A stretch of 64,000 nucleotides of DNA from Gemmatimonadota bacterium (GTDB lineage Bacteria; Gemmatimonadota; Gemmatimonadetes; Gemmatimonadales; GWC2-71-9). Of this stretch, positions 52,001-59,874 are shown piece after piece. Position 1 is the stretch's first letter. Each line of letters begins with the position of its first letter. The position numbers and the translations under genes are program-made. The stretch covers positions 1 to 64,000 of the forward strand of contig JANYKV010000019.1 in assembly GCA_025358055.1 (NCBI GenBank). Direction: 5' to 3'. Under the pieces are notes generated by a model that saw nothing but the letters and a program-made list of their open reading frames with translations, did not search any database and had not been told where the DNA came from.

Positions 52001-52553
52001 TCGAGAGAAGGAGGCCGCGGTCACCACCGAAACCCGCCTGAGCGAGGCCGTGGCTCGTTACTTGTTCAAGCTCATGGCCTACAAGGACGAGTACGAGGTG
52101 GCCCGGCTTTCCCTCAAGCCCGAGTTCCAGCGGGCCCTAAACGATGAGTTTGGTCCTGGCGCTGAAATCCGATACATGCTCCGGCCACCGGTGTTGCGCG
52201 CCTTCGGACTCAAGAAGAAAATCGGTTTGGGCCGATGGTTCGAGACCTGCTACCGGGTGCTCCATGTCATGCGCAGGCTTCGCGGCACCCCATTTGACAT
52301 GTTCGGTTACGACCGCATTCGCCGGCTCGAGCGCGAATTGATCACGGAGTATCGCGCCGCGATCGAGCAGGAACTTGGGAGCCTCACGACCGGCACGTAT
52401 GAGCGCGCCGTGACGATCGCGAAACTCCCCGACATGATCCGCGGCTACGACAGCGTCAAGTTGGCGAACGTCGGCCGATATCGGACCGCACTCCGGAACA
52501 CCGCAGCCGCGGACTCGGAACCGAAGGCGACGCCGATGGGCGCACACCCGTAG
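49038..52553 (+). CDS. Fused indolepyruvate ferredoxin oxidoreductase (alpha and gamma parts)
   Basis: A 1171-residue 2-oxoacid:ferredoxin oxidoreductase that decarboxylates aryl- or branched 2-oxoacids to acyl-CoA. In order: N-terminal pyrimidine/TPP regions (SLDQKYTLDEG, LISGYRGSPLGGLD, GIWYGKGPGVDRTGDAFKH), then GYFCSGCPHNRST with a TPP-binding part (GIGCHGM...MGGEGVQWVGASRF). Next are a cysteine cluster (CEGCGDCGQKSNC and CNKDYSCLDGECPAF) for an iron-sulfur site, the gamma domain (MGIGGTGVVTVNQVLGTAA, LDQTGLSQKAGAVVSHLKI) and a C-terminal DUF6537-like tail. ATG 49038 matches the family N-terminus; ATG 48978 is an alternative. Confidence 0.92.
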   Translation: MTPTPYSLDQKYTLDEGPIALSGVQALVRVPLDQHRIDLRQGLRTATLISGYRGSPLGGLDFLLEQQKPLLAAHDISFMPGVNEELAATAIFGAQLAHAFPNPKYDGVLGIWYGKGPGVDRTGDAFKHGNYAGVGKNGGVLVVAGDDPTAKSSTIPSHSEIALYDAQMPVLFPGTVQEVLDLGLLGFAMSRYSGLWVGLKMVTNVADEFATAFVSPTRLSIVSPAFDVDGKPWVFTQTPHLIAPFSVQTERDIFEHRLEAARRFARANGVNRITVPTSPAWLGIVAAGKTYYDVREGLAKLGFDDRALERYGIRLLKLGMLYPLEHELVREFAQGLEEILVVEEKRDFVELFLRNALYDIPNHPRVIGKRDERGEFFIPGHFELDADLVAGLLAKRLAQRVPSEVLAPGLARIKPTQPQNLPPLSPATTRTGYFCSGCPHNRSTVVPVGSIAAAGIGCHGMVLVMDRSTMHITQMGGEGVQWVGASRFTNLPHLFQNIGDGTLFHSGSLAIRQAVASGANVTYKILYNAAVAMTGGQTVDGGMSVPDLTKLLAAEGVARTLVLTNEVEKYQPSTFAAGVEVWDRDRLDEAQRLLRDIPGVTAVIYDQECAANLRRKRKRGKAVDPIKRVMINEAVCEGCGDCGQKSNCLSVQPVDTEFGRKTQIHQSSCNKDYSCLDGECPAFVTVMATPKLKSKPARNFAPIDDPIPPPEPTRRIGGDANLYLMGIGGTGVVTVNQVLGTAAALEGKRVRSLDQTGLSQKAGAVVSHLKIRSTDTEITNIIGAGEADAYLAFDILAAADAKHLARAHPDRTIAIVSSSHVPTGLMVRNAAVAFPSDNVLRARIDAVTRAAENVYLDAEKVSEELFGSHMQANLIVIGVAYQAGVLPLEAKTIEMALELNGSGAKANIQAFRAGRSLVADPAAQLSLKSRPLAAANPAPPLSANAHALVDSVGATGELHRLLQVRVPELTAFQDARYASAYVAFVHAVREKEAAVTTETRLSEAVARYLFKLMAYKDEYEVARLSLKPEFQRALNDEFGPGAEIRYMLRPPVLRAFGLKKKIGLGRWFETCYRVLHVMRRLRGTPFDMFGYDRIRRLERELITEYRAAIEQELGSLTTGTYERAVTIAKLPDMIRGYDSVKLANVGRYRTALRNTAAADSEPKATPMGAHP

Positions 52554-52606
52554 ATCGTCGGTCACTGAGGCCCCATCGGATGGCCATCTGAAAGGGAGAC
52601 CGTACC

Positions 52607-54091
52607 ATGAGCGAGATGCCGCGCCGCACCTTCGTCAGCGCTTGCGCCGCCGGTGTCGCCACACCCTGGTCCCGCATCCTTGGCGCCGAGATCGGTCCCG
52701 CCGACCTCACTGACAGCAACCTGCACTATGCATCCACGGTTACCTTGGCCCAGGCCATTCGCACCAAGAAGGTCTCCTCGCTTGAGGTGGTCGAGGCCTG
52801 CCTCCGGCGAATCGCAGAGGTGAACCCCAAAATCAACGCGGTCGTGCAACTTCGGGCCGAGGAGGCTCGGGTGGCTGCCCGAAAGGCGGACGCCGCCCTC
52901 ACGAAGGGAACCAACCATGGTCCCCTGCACGGCGTGCCATTCACGATCAAGGATTCGCTCGATACCGCAGGGATCATCACGACTGCGGGTACGACGGGCT
53001 GGGCCAAACGGATTCCCGCGGAGGACGCGACCGTGGTCGCCCGATTGCGCGCCGCGGGCGGCATTCTCCTCGGAAAAACGAACACGCCGGAATTCACTTG
53101 GTCGGATGAGACGGACAATGCGGTGTATGGCAAAACATCCAATCCCTATCGCCTGGACCGCACCACCGGAGGGAGTAGCGGTGGTCCGGTCGCGATTGTC
53201 GCCACGGGAGGCTCGCCATTCGATATCGGAAGCGACACCGGCAATAGCATTCGGATGCCGGCCCACAATTGCGGCATCGCAGGACTCAAGCCCACGGCAG
53301 GACGGGTTTCGCGGGCCGGTCACGCCATCTCCTATCAGGGCATTCTCGAGTCTTGGACCCAGATAGGTCCACTCGCGCGATTTGTGACCGACCTCGAGCT
53401 GTTGTTTCCGCTCATCGCTGGTGTGGACGGCAGGGATCCGCATGCCGCGCCGGTGCCTCTCCGGGACCCGAGGGCGGTAAACGTGAAGGCACTGAAAGTG
53501 ATCTTCTTCACTGACAACAAGGTCCGGAAGCCCACAGCGGAAACGATCCGAGGTGTAGATGCGTCCGCCAAGGCCCTGGCCGACATCGGCGCGCACGTCG
53601 AAGAGAGGCTGCCTCCGGGCCTGGATACTGCCACCGAACTCTGGCACAAGATCGCACCGGCCGACGGCGGCGCCTGGCTCCGAAGGCTGCTGCATGAGGC
53701 CGGCACGGCCGGTGACGGAACGGTCGGCGCATTCTTCGCCGATGCCCGCGCCATTGAGCCAGGCGAGCTGACTCGGTTAGTGGAACAATTGGACGAGGTC
53801 CGCTCGCAACTCTCTCGCTTTATGCAGGGCCTTGACCTGATCGTGTGCCCGGTAATGGCCATGCCGGCCGTTCCCCATGGCGACTCCTACAAACCGGACT
53901 ATGGTGATACTTATAACGAGCCTCACAACATCACCGGTTGGCCCGCCGCTGTCGTTCGCGTTGGGACCTCCCCGGAAGGGCTTCCAATCGGCGTGCAAAT
54001 CGTGGGGCAGCCCTGGCGTGAAGACGTTGTTCTGGCGGCGGCGAAGGTCATAGAATCGAAACTCGGCGGTTGGAAAGCGCCGCCACTATAG
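52607..54091 (+). CDS. Amidase signature family protein, probably Tat-exported
   Basis: 494 residues. PRRTFVSACAAG at the N-terminus looks like a twin-arginine signal. The amidase core has K115 in TIKDS, GGSSGGP (S190 as the cis-serine) and the nucleophile S214 in GSDTGNSIRMPA. Usual proteins have GG before the nucleophile (DTGGS); here it is DTGNS. The enzyme should hydrolyse an amide, but the unusual Asn makes activity uncertain. GGGAG upstream supports ATG 52607. The aminotransferase gene starts 66 bases later. Confidence 0.9.
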   Translation: MSEMPRRTFVSACAAGVATPWSRILGAEIGPADLTDSNLHYASTVTLAQAIRTKKVSSLEVVEACLRRIAEVNPKINAVVQLRAEEARVAARKADAALTKGTNHGPLHGVPFTIKDSLDTAGIITTAGTTGWAKRIPAEDATVVARLRAAGGILLGKTNTPEFTWSDETDNAVYGKTSNPYRLDRTTGGSSGGPVAIVATGGSPFDIGSDTGNSIRMPAHNCGIAGLKPTAGRVSRAGHAISYQGILESWTQIGPLARFVTDLELLFPLIAGVDGRDPHAAPVPLRDPRAVNVKALKVIFFTDNKVRKPTAETIRGVDASAKALADIGAHVEERLPPGLDTATELWHKIAPADGGAWLRRLLHEAGTAGDGTVGAFFADARAIEPGELTRLVEQLDEVRSQLSRFMQGLDLIVCPVMAMPAVPHGDSYKPDYGDTYNEPHNITGWPAAVVRVGTSPEGLPIGVQIVGQPWREDVVLAAAKVIESKLGGWKAPPL

Positions 54092-54157
54092 CGGCGTCCA
54101 GCCCGATTCGGAAATCGATTCGACCAAGGGATGCTCCCTAGTAGCCGGAGGTATGGT

Positions 54158-55294
54158 TTGGCTGATCTCGTTGGCGTGGCCGACTTTCCCGCGGCTACCA
54201 AATGCACCTATCTCAATTCCGCTTCCGTGGCCCTCATGCCAACCTCGGCCGCGGCGGCCACCATCGCGTGGCAAGAGGATCTGGCAGAGAACGGCACCTT
54301 GAATTTCGATGAGGTGGCGGAAGACAAGGTGTTCGACAATCTCCGCGAGAGTTTCGGCTCGCTCATTGGCGCCCGACCTCAGGATATCGCGGTTGCCTCG
54401 TCCACAACGGAACTGATCGCCTCTATCGCCTGGGCCCTGATGCCGCCGGCCGGCAAGTCCATTGTCAGCACCGACATTGTCTTCCCCACCACGGCTTACC
54501 CGTGGATCAGAGTGGCCAGACACACCGGGGCGCAGGTGCGGTTTGTGCAATCCACTGCAGGAGTCATCGACGAAGACGCGTTGATCGCGGCCATCGACCA
54601 CACAACAGCGGTGGTCGCCATCTGCTCGGTGGAGTACTCGAACGGGCAACGGTATGACCTTCAGGGCGTAGCCGAGGCAGCTCACCGGGTCGGAGCGTTT
54701 CTGCTGGTGGACGCCTCACAGTCGTTGGGCGCGGTGCCGTTCGACTGGAGCACGACCCTGGTCGATGCCATGGTCACAACCTCATACAAATGGCTCTGTG
54801 GACCGTTCGGCGTTGGCTTGCTTGCTCTTGCGCCTCGGTGGCAAGACAAACTGGACCCCGGCATCATCGGCTGGCGCACTCACGCAGAGATTTACGACCT
54901 TCGGGCGGATCGCTGCGTTCCGCACAACGATGCGCGTCGGTTCGAATTCTCGACAATGGCATATGGTGCGGCCGTGGGGCTCACCCGCTCGATCGACTAT
55001 ATCCGGCGCGTGGGAGTCGACCGAATTTCAACCCACGGGCTGGCCCTCGGCGACAAGCTGATGGTTGAACTGGAGGGCTTGGGTGCGACGGTAGTCTCGC
55101 CCCGACAAACGGGCGCGCGGAGTTCCATTGTCAGTGCGCGGTTTCCGGGGTCGGACCCGAGGACTGTGGTCCGGCATCTGGGACAAGCTGGCGTGGTGGT
55201 GTCGGCCCGGCGCGATGTCGTTCGCTTCTCACCCCACCTCTATAACACCACGGCCGACATCGATCGAGCGATCGACGCCCTCAAACGCCTATAA
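54158..55294 (+). CDS. Class V PLP-dependent aminotransferase
   Basis: 378 residues. The PLP site is visible: VASSTTELIASIAWAL binds the phosphate, VDASQSLGAVPFDW holds the aspartate that contacts the pyridine nitrogen, and TTSYKWLCGPFG contains the Schiff-base lysine. The family includes cysteine desulfurases and kynureninase-like enzymes; no active-site cysteine loop is evident, so a plain aminotransferase or lyase is likelier. I choose TTG 54158, 6 bases after GGAGG; ATG 54131 lies with no spacer after AAGGG. Convergent with the YhhN gene. Confidence 0.87.
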   Translation: MADLVGVADFPAATKCTYLNSASVALMPTSAAAATIAWQEDLAENGTLNFDEVAEDKVFDNLRESFGSLIGARPQDIAVASSTTELIASIAWALMPPAGKSIVSTDIVFPTTAYPWIRVARHTGAQVRFVQSTAGVIDEDALIAAIDHTTAVVAICSVEYSNGQRYDLQGVAEAAHRVGAFLLVDASQSLGAVPFDWSTTLVDAMVTTSYKWLCGPFGVGLLALAPRWQDKLDPGIIGWRTHAEIYDLRADRCVPHNDARRFEFSTMAYGAAVGLTRSIDYIRRVGVDRISTHGLALGDKLMVELEGLGATVVSPRQTGARSSIVSARFPGSDPRTVVRHLGQAGVVVSARRDVVRFSPHLYNTTADIDRAIDALKRL

Positions 55295-55337
55295 GTCGCT
55301 CGGGCGCCGAAGCAACTGGAAGTCCCGCTGGGTCATC

Positions 55338-55964
55338 CTAAACCGACGACGCGATAAGCCACTGCGCTGCGTAATACGTCCCGAGAACCACGGGCGTGGC
55401 AAACGGGAACGGACCCCGGAAACGTTGGATCGCGAGCGAACTATCGGAAATGACGAACAGCAGTGCGCCCACGGCCGCCAGTGCCGCCGTCCCGTCGCTG
55501 GTGGAACGCCATCGTGAGGCGGCCTGCCAGGCCATCACTACAATGACACCGACGTACACCGTGACCGGAAGGCGGAGGGCGCCAAGGTCGGGCCAGAGCC
55601 AGTAGAGAACTCCGCCGGCAAGGAGAACGAACGGGATCAGGGCAATGGAGTCAGGCCGGAAATGCCCACCATTGGTGAATGCGGTGATAAAACACAAGTG
55701 AGCCAGCAGAAAGCAGACCAGTCCTGGCACAAATCGGTCTCCGGGCAGCATGAGAAATATGTCACCCAGCAGGGAGCACGCGAGGCCTGCCACGATCGCT
55801 CGTTGATAGAGCAGTGCCATTGGCCCAGCGGCGGCCGCGGCCACCCAGAGAATGAGCAGGGTCGCTAAAGGCTTGCTCAGGTAGTGCACCACCGTCCATC
55901 CACGAACCTCGGCGATGATGGCAATCGTCGCGGCCAAGACGATACTCAAGCTTCGTAAACCCAT
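55338..55964 (-). CDS. Lysoplasmalogenase, YhhN family
   Basis: 208 residues with about eight hydrophobic helices. YhhN/TMEM86 family features include HYLSKPLATLLILW, GLACSLLGDIFLMLPGDRFVPGLVCFLLAHLCFI and LLFVISDSSLAI. Known members cleave the vinyl-ether bond of lysoplasmalogens. The start ATG 55964 overlaps the end of the upstream amidohydrolase by 19 bases, with GGGAGG 3 bases before it. Together with the AGMO-like gene 50 kb away it points to ether-lipid turnover. Confidence 0.9.
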   Translation of the reverse strand: MGLRSLSIVLAATIAIIAEVRGWTVVHYLSKPLATLLILWVAAAAAGPMALLYQRAIVAGLACSLLGDIFLMLPGDRFVPGLVCFLLAHLCFITAFTNGGHFRPDSIALIPFVLLAGGVLYWLWPDLGALRLPVTVYVGVIVVMAWQAASRWRSTSDGTAALAAVGALLFVISDSSLAIQRFRGPFPFATPVVLGTYYAAQWLIASSV

Positions 55965-57610
55965 CGGCCTCCCGCCATCGTCCGCTCGATTGGAATGCTC
56001 ACCAGCGTGGACGGGTCTTCGGTGATCGGATTGCGACCGAGGACGACTAAATCGGCCAACTTCCCGACGTCGATCGAGCCTTTCTCCCGCTCCTCAAACG
56101 AACCGTAGGCTCCGTGGAGCGTCCCTATGCGAATCGCCTCTTCGACCGTGATTCGTTGTGATATCCCCCACTCCTGACCCTTGATGTCTTTCCGGGTCAC
56201 GCTGGACTGGAGCGCCATCATCGGCTCGAACGGGCCCGGAGGGTAATCGGAACCCGGGGCGACCATGACGCCTGCGTCGAGAAAGCTTCGCAGTGCGAAC
56301 ATTCGGTTGAGCCGTTCCGCTCCGTATTCGCGCATCTTTTCACCGTGGAAATACACATATGCCGCGAATGGGGTGGGAACCGCGCCGAGGACTTTGATCC
56401 GGCGCACCAGATCGGCATCGATGACGGTGCAATGCTCAAGCCGGAACCTGGGGTCCTTGTGGGGCGATTCCCTTTGCAATCGCTCGTAGACTCTGAGGGT
56501 TTGATCGATCGCGACGTCCCCGTTGGCGTGCGTGCCGAGTTGCCAACCGGCATCGTGGCCTTTCTTTGCCTGCTGGTAGAGCTCGTCTTCGGTCATGGTG
56601 AGGATGCCGTAGTCATTGGGCCGACCGATGTACGGCTCCCGGAGGCGAGCGGTCCTTTCCGAAATCGAGCCGTCGGTAACCATCTTGATTCCACCGACCC
56701 GGACCCATTCATCCCCAAGGCCGGTGCGGACTCCGGCCTGAGTCATCGCGTCCAAGAAGTCGCAATAGATCATGCAATACACTCGAACCGAAAGATCGCC
56801 GCTCTCCCGCGCATCTTGATATGCGCGAAGATCGTCCGGGCTCCCTTCCGCATCCGTTACCGACGTAATCCCGGCTCGGCTGAGCATCCGGGAGATAAGC
56901 TTCACGCCTTCGCGGTGATCGGCTCGAGTCGTAGCACTCGGGATCACCTTACTGAACGGTTCAGTGGCGCGCTCCAGAACGCGGCCGGTGAGCCGGTGCG
57001 AGTCGGGGTCGCGGGCGAATCGCCCGCCGGCCGGATCCGGAGTATTTTCCGTGATGCCGGCTCGCTGATAGGCCATGGAGTTCACATAGTTCGAGTGTCC
57101 CCCGCGATGTTGTACCCGAACCGGATGATCCGGAACCGCAGTGTCGAGATCCTCCCGGGTAAGCGGCCGACCCTCCGCCGTCTTCGTGTCGTCGTACTTG
57201 AATCCCAGAACCCATTCTCCTGACGGTGTGTTTCGGGCCCGCTCACGCAGGGCGTCTTGGATGGCGCTGATGGATCGGAGATCGCAGTCGACTTCACGAA
57301 GGTGTTGGAGCCCCGCAAGGGCGGGGTGAGTATGCGCGTCATTGAACCCGGGAACCACTGTCCGGCGTCCGAGATCGATCCGCTTGGTGGTGAGCCCGGC
57401 GAGAGCCTTGATCTCTGCGTTGCTTCCGACCGCGACGAACCGCCCAGCCGTGATGGCGACCGCCTCCGCCTTGGGCCTCAGACGATCGACGGTAAGGACA
57501 TGGCCGTTGTAGAGGATCAGATCGGGAGGCCGGCGGCGAAGCTCGAGCAAAGCAATCGCGCTCATCTGACCGATGAAGGCTCGACGGGTTCGGTTCACGG
57601 GCTGGGGCAC
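55946..57610 (-). CDS. YtcJ-like amidohydrolase, Tat-type signal
   Basis: 554 residues. TRRAFIGQMSAIALLEL is a probable twin-arginine leader. The metal-dependent hydrolase domain begins LILYNGHVLTVD and VPGFNDAHTHPALAG (metal-binding HTH), continues with GTHANGDVAIDQTL, FRLEHCTVID and PGSDYPPGPFEPMMALQS, and ends GKLADLVVLGRNP. YtcJ-family enzymes hydrolyse amide or N-formimino bonds. It precedes and overlaps the YhhN gene and follows the alkyltransferase-like gene by 22 bases. Confidence 0.9.
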   Translation of the reverse strand: MPQPVNRTRRAFIGQMSAIALLELRRRPPDLILYNGHVLTVDRLRPKAEAVAITAGRFVAVGSNAEIKALAGLTTKRIDLGRRTVVPGFNDAHTHPALAGLQHLREVDCDLRSISAIQDALRERARNTPSGEWVLGFKYDDTKTAEGRPLTREDLDTAVPDHPVRVQHRGGHSNYVNSMAYQRAGITENTPDPAGGRFARDPDSHRLTGRVLERATEPFSKVIPSATTRADHREGVKLISRMLSRAGITSVTDAEGSPDDLRAYQDARESGDLSVRVYCMIYCDFLDAMTQAGVRTGLGDEWVRVGGIKMVTDGSISERTARLREPYIGRPNDYGILTMTEDELYQQAKKGHDAGWQLGTHANGDVAIDQTLRVYERLQRESPHKDPRFRLEHCTVIDADLVRRIKVLGAVPTPFAAYVYFHGEKMREYGAERLNRMFALRSFLDAGVMVAPGSDYPPGPFEPMMALQSSVTRKDIKGQEWGISQRITVEEAIRIGTLHGAYGSFEEREKGSIDVGKLADLVVLGRNPITEDPSTLVSIPIERTMAGGRWVYEA

Positions 57611-57632
57611 GCGTTCCTCCGGAAGTGAGATC

Positions 57633-58001
57633 TCAGTGTTTCACCGATCGCTTGACCGCTCCGCCCGATCTCGGTCGCCAGCCGTAGCGACCAAGCCGTA
57701 CTCTGCCTCCAACGTCAAACTCGATGCCTTCTGCCTCCAGGAGCAGGCGCTGGTGATTGTCTCGGCCCGCTATGGAGCGAAGGCTCACCTTTCCCTGTGC
57801 GTTGATCACGCGGTGCCAGGGTACGCTGGTGTAGCTAGCGAGCGCGTGGAGCGCATAGCCCACCTGCCGCGCGTGGCCCGGCAATCCGGCGAGCTTGGCA
57901 ATTTGGCCATAAGTAGCCACTCTGCCCTCCGGAATGCGTTTCACGGCCCGGTAGATCTTCTGGTATGAGCTGTCCTGGACACTCGGCTGCCGGACCGTCA
58001 T
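57633..58001 (-). CDS. Alkyltransferase-like (ATL) protein, MGMT family without the catalytic Cys
   Basis: 122 residues. It resembles the DNA-binding half of O6-methylguanine-DNA methyltransferase: YQKIYRAVKRIPEGRVATYGQIAKLAGLPGHARQVGYAL. The usual acceptor motif PCHRV is PWHRVIN here, the mark of ATL proteins, which flag alkylated guanine for nucleotide excision repair instead of repairing it directly. The start lies 6 bases after the DUF4287 gene stop, so they are one operon with the DinB and AlkD genes upstream. Confidence 0.93.
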   Translation of the reverse strand: MTVRQPSVQDSSYQKIYRAVKRIPEGRVATYGQIAKLAGLPGHARQVGYALHALASYTSVPWHRVINAQGKVSLRSIAGRDNHQRLLLEAEGIEFDVGGRVRLGRYGWRPRSGGAVKRSVKH

Positions 58002-58007
58002 GTCTCG

Positions 58008-58640
58008 TCATCCATCCATTTCGTAGGCTCTCTTGAGCCATCGTTTCACCTCCGAGTCGATATCGTGGATCGCGACGATCTCGAATCGGTGGCTGATCCG
58101 GTCTTTCTTCGCGAACCCCCCGGTGTCCAACAAACGGCCCTTTGCGGGTGTGTCACGGAGGGCCAAACCAAAATCGATTCGGGTCCGAGTGGAAGGCTTG
58201 ATCTGGGCGAAGACGTGGTGTCGATAGAGCGGAACCATCGTCTTGCATGGACATGCTTTGACGTCCTTTCCTAGGCCGCGGGCAAGATCCATCAGCGCAT
58301 CGTAGATCGGCAGCAGTGCTGCTTTGGGACCCGCGAACATAGCCTCGACGTAGCTTTCAGCTGCTTTGAGATAGGCTTGCGGGCTGTCCTCGTCGCTTCC
58401 CTTCCCGACCGACCGCTCGGCGAGCTCCCACGCCGTGTTGGTCCCGAGCTGGAATTCCTGTTTCAACCAGTCGCGGCGGCCGGCCTCGTCCTTGGGACCC
58501 TTCTTTTGAATGAGGAGGATCCATTCATCTAGCGATCGGGTCGTTTTCGCCTTGAGCGTTTCCATCCATTGCTCCACCATGGCGACACCAGGATGAACCG
58601 CGTACTGGTGGCGCCTCGGCTTTGGCGTTGATGGCGGCAT
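58008..58640 (-). CDS. DUF4287/DUF5655 domain protein
   Basis: 210 residues: MVEQWMETLKAKTTRSLDEWILLIQKKGPKDEAGRRDWLKQEFQLG... is the DUF4287 block and FAGPKAALLPIYDALMDLARGLG with VPLYRHHVFAQIKPSTRTRIDFGLAL the DUF5655 block. Both are uncharacterised and often occur together. An internal ATG at the start of MVEQW is an alternative. The gene lies between the DinB and ATL genes, 7 and 6 bases from its neighbours, so it may belong to the same DNA-damage unit. Confidence 0.88.
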   Translation of the reverse strand: MPPSTPKPRRHQYAVHPGVAMVEQWMETLKAKTTRSLDEWILLIQKKGPKDEAGRRDWLKQEFQLGTNTAWELAERSVGKGSDEDSPQAYLKAAESYVEAMFAGPKAALLPIYDALMDLARGLGKDVKACPCKTMVPLYRHHVFAQIKPSTRTRIDFGLALRDTPAKGRLLDTGGFAKKDRISHRFEIVAIHDIDSEVKRWLKRAYEMDG

Positions 58641-58647
58641 GCGGTCC

Positions 58648-59118
58648 TCACGGAATGTCCAAGGGATACTCTCGGGAAAACGCGACGTAATCCGTCACGG
58701 GTGGCTCAGTTCCTCCGGCCCGGAGGAGAAAGGCGATTTGACCGCGATGATAGGCCCCGTGCATAGCCACGTGAATGAGAATCTCGCGAACCGGCGTGGT
58801 ATACTGGACGCCCTTGGTGTTGCGATAAGTCACTCCGCGATCGAGGCCCGCCTCCTCGAGGCTCGCCAACAACTCGCGGTAGCCGGCGGCGCTGTCGCGC
58901 AGCAACTGAGCCCGCTCGGGTACGCTGAGTTCGGGCCACACCGCCACGGATTGGGGCAACTGCCGCATACGGTTCAGCCAAATGTGTTCCGCGCCCAGTA
59001 TGTGGCCAAAGAGTTTACCGATCGTTGGGTTCGCTGTCGACCCCTGTTCGAGCGCCTCGAATGTGCGTTGATCCGCCCATTCGACCTGGGCAAAAAGCCG
59101 ACGTAACGCTTCCAGCAT
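58648..59118 (-). CDS. DinB family protein
   Basis: 156 residues with the four-helix DinB/YfiT fold: LRRLFAQVEWADQRTFEALEQ, HILGAEHIWLNRM and HVAMHGAYHRGQIAFLLR. The three metal-binding histidines are one in the second helix and two in HVAMHGAYH. Members are metal-binding proteins often induced by DNA damage, or thiol-transferase relatives. It follows the AlkD gene by 18 bases and precedes DUF4287 by 7. Confidence 0.92.
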   Translation of the reverse strand: MLEALRRLFAQVEWADQRTFEALEQGSTANPTIGKLFGHILGAEHIWLNRMRQLPQSVAVWPELSVPERAQLLRDSAAGYRELLASLEEAGLDRGVTYRNTKGVQYTTPVREILIHVAMHGAYHRGQIAFLLRAGGTEPPVTDYVAFSREYPLDIP

Positions 59119-59136
59119 CTTGACCCCCTTCTTCCT

Positions 59137-59874
59137 TCAGGGAACTCGCTTCACGACTCCGGCGCGAAGCAACGCTTTCAAAGCTTCCCGCTTGGACAGC
59201 GGACTGAGCCGGGACCGGTTCCGCTCGACATACCGGATCACTGTGCGCGGCTTCTCCCGAGCATATTGTCGGAGCGCCCACCCGATACCCTTCCGGAGAA
59301 AGAAATCTGGATGCCCGACCGACGGCTCGATACAAGCGAGTAGCAATATCCCGTCGGTCGATCCCTTGAATCCGAGCTGGGCCAAGATCGCGGCGCGCCG
59401 CAGCCAGAGATCAGTCGATCGAGCCCATCGGACAAGGATCGGCTTCATGACACCGGGATATTTCCGCAAGAGAGACCCGATGCGGTGGGATGCGAGTTGA
59501 TCGACATAATCCCACCACGCTCCCGTCCGAATCATTTCCCTATATCGGGGAAGCACCGCGAGGGTCTCGGAGGAATGGTACTCTTTGAAATCGGCGAGCG
59601 CGATGGCCGCATAGCGTTGCTCGCGATGAGTAGCGTTCCGCCAGAGCAGTTGAATCGTCTGGCGCCAATCCGCTCCGGACCCCAAGGGGAATTCTGTGAA
59701 TATATCTCGGCAAAGCGCCTTAAGCCGTGGCGCGGTAATTCCAAGATACGGCATAGTCGATTTCATATACCGCTGCATGGGGCCGGCATTGCGCGGATTG
59801 GCAGCCAGGCGAAGGCGGTCCCCGACGGCGGAAACCAATTCCTTGGGTGTCACGAAGCCCGCCCCGCGCCTCAT
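59137..59874 (-). CDS. AlkD-like DNA alkylation repair glycosylase
   Basis: 245 residues of HEAT-like repeats: MKSTMPYLGITAPRLKALCRDIF, LWRNATHREQRYAAIALAD, TGAWWDYVDQLASHRIG and LRKGIGWALRQYAREKP. The W..D.VD motif corresponds to the Trp/Asp active site of AlkD, which removes 3- and 7-alkyl purines without base flipping. Start ATG 59874 overlaps the stop of the AAA ATPase gene by 4 bases. It heads a run of small damage-related genes. Confidence 0.93.
   Translation of the reverse strand: MRRGAGFVTPKELVSAVGDRLRLAANPRNAGPMQRYMKSTMPYLGITAPRLKALCRDIFTEFPLGSGADWRQTIQLLWRNATHREQRYAAIALADFKEYHSSETLAVLPRYREMIRTGAWWDYVDQLASHRIGSLLRKYPGVMKPILVRWARSTDLWLRRAAILAQLGFKGSTDGILLLACIEPSVGHPDFFLRKGIGWALRQYAREKPRTVIRYVERNRSRLSPLSKREALKALLRAGVVKRVP

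Noticed and set aside
49038-55294. Ferredoxin oxidoreductase, amidase and aminotransferase as one arylacetate pathway with paaK
   Set aside because: Tempting, but the spacings are loose, paaK is 44 kb away, and substrates of the amidase and aminotransferase are unknown.
56345-57223. Plus-strand open frame of 292 codons opposite the YtcJ-like gene
   Set aside because: Antisense shadow in GC-rich DNA; the opposite strand has a full amidohydrolase.
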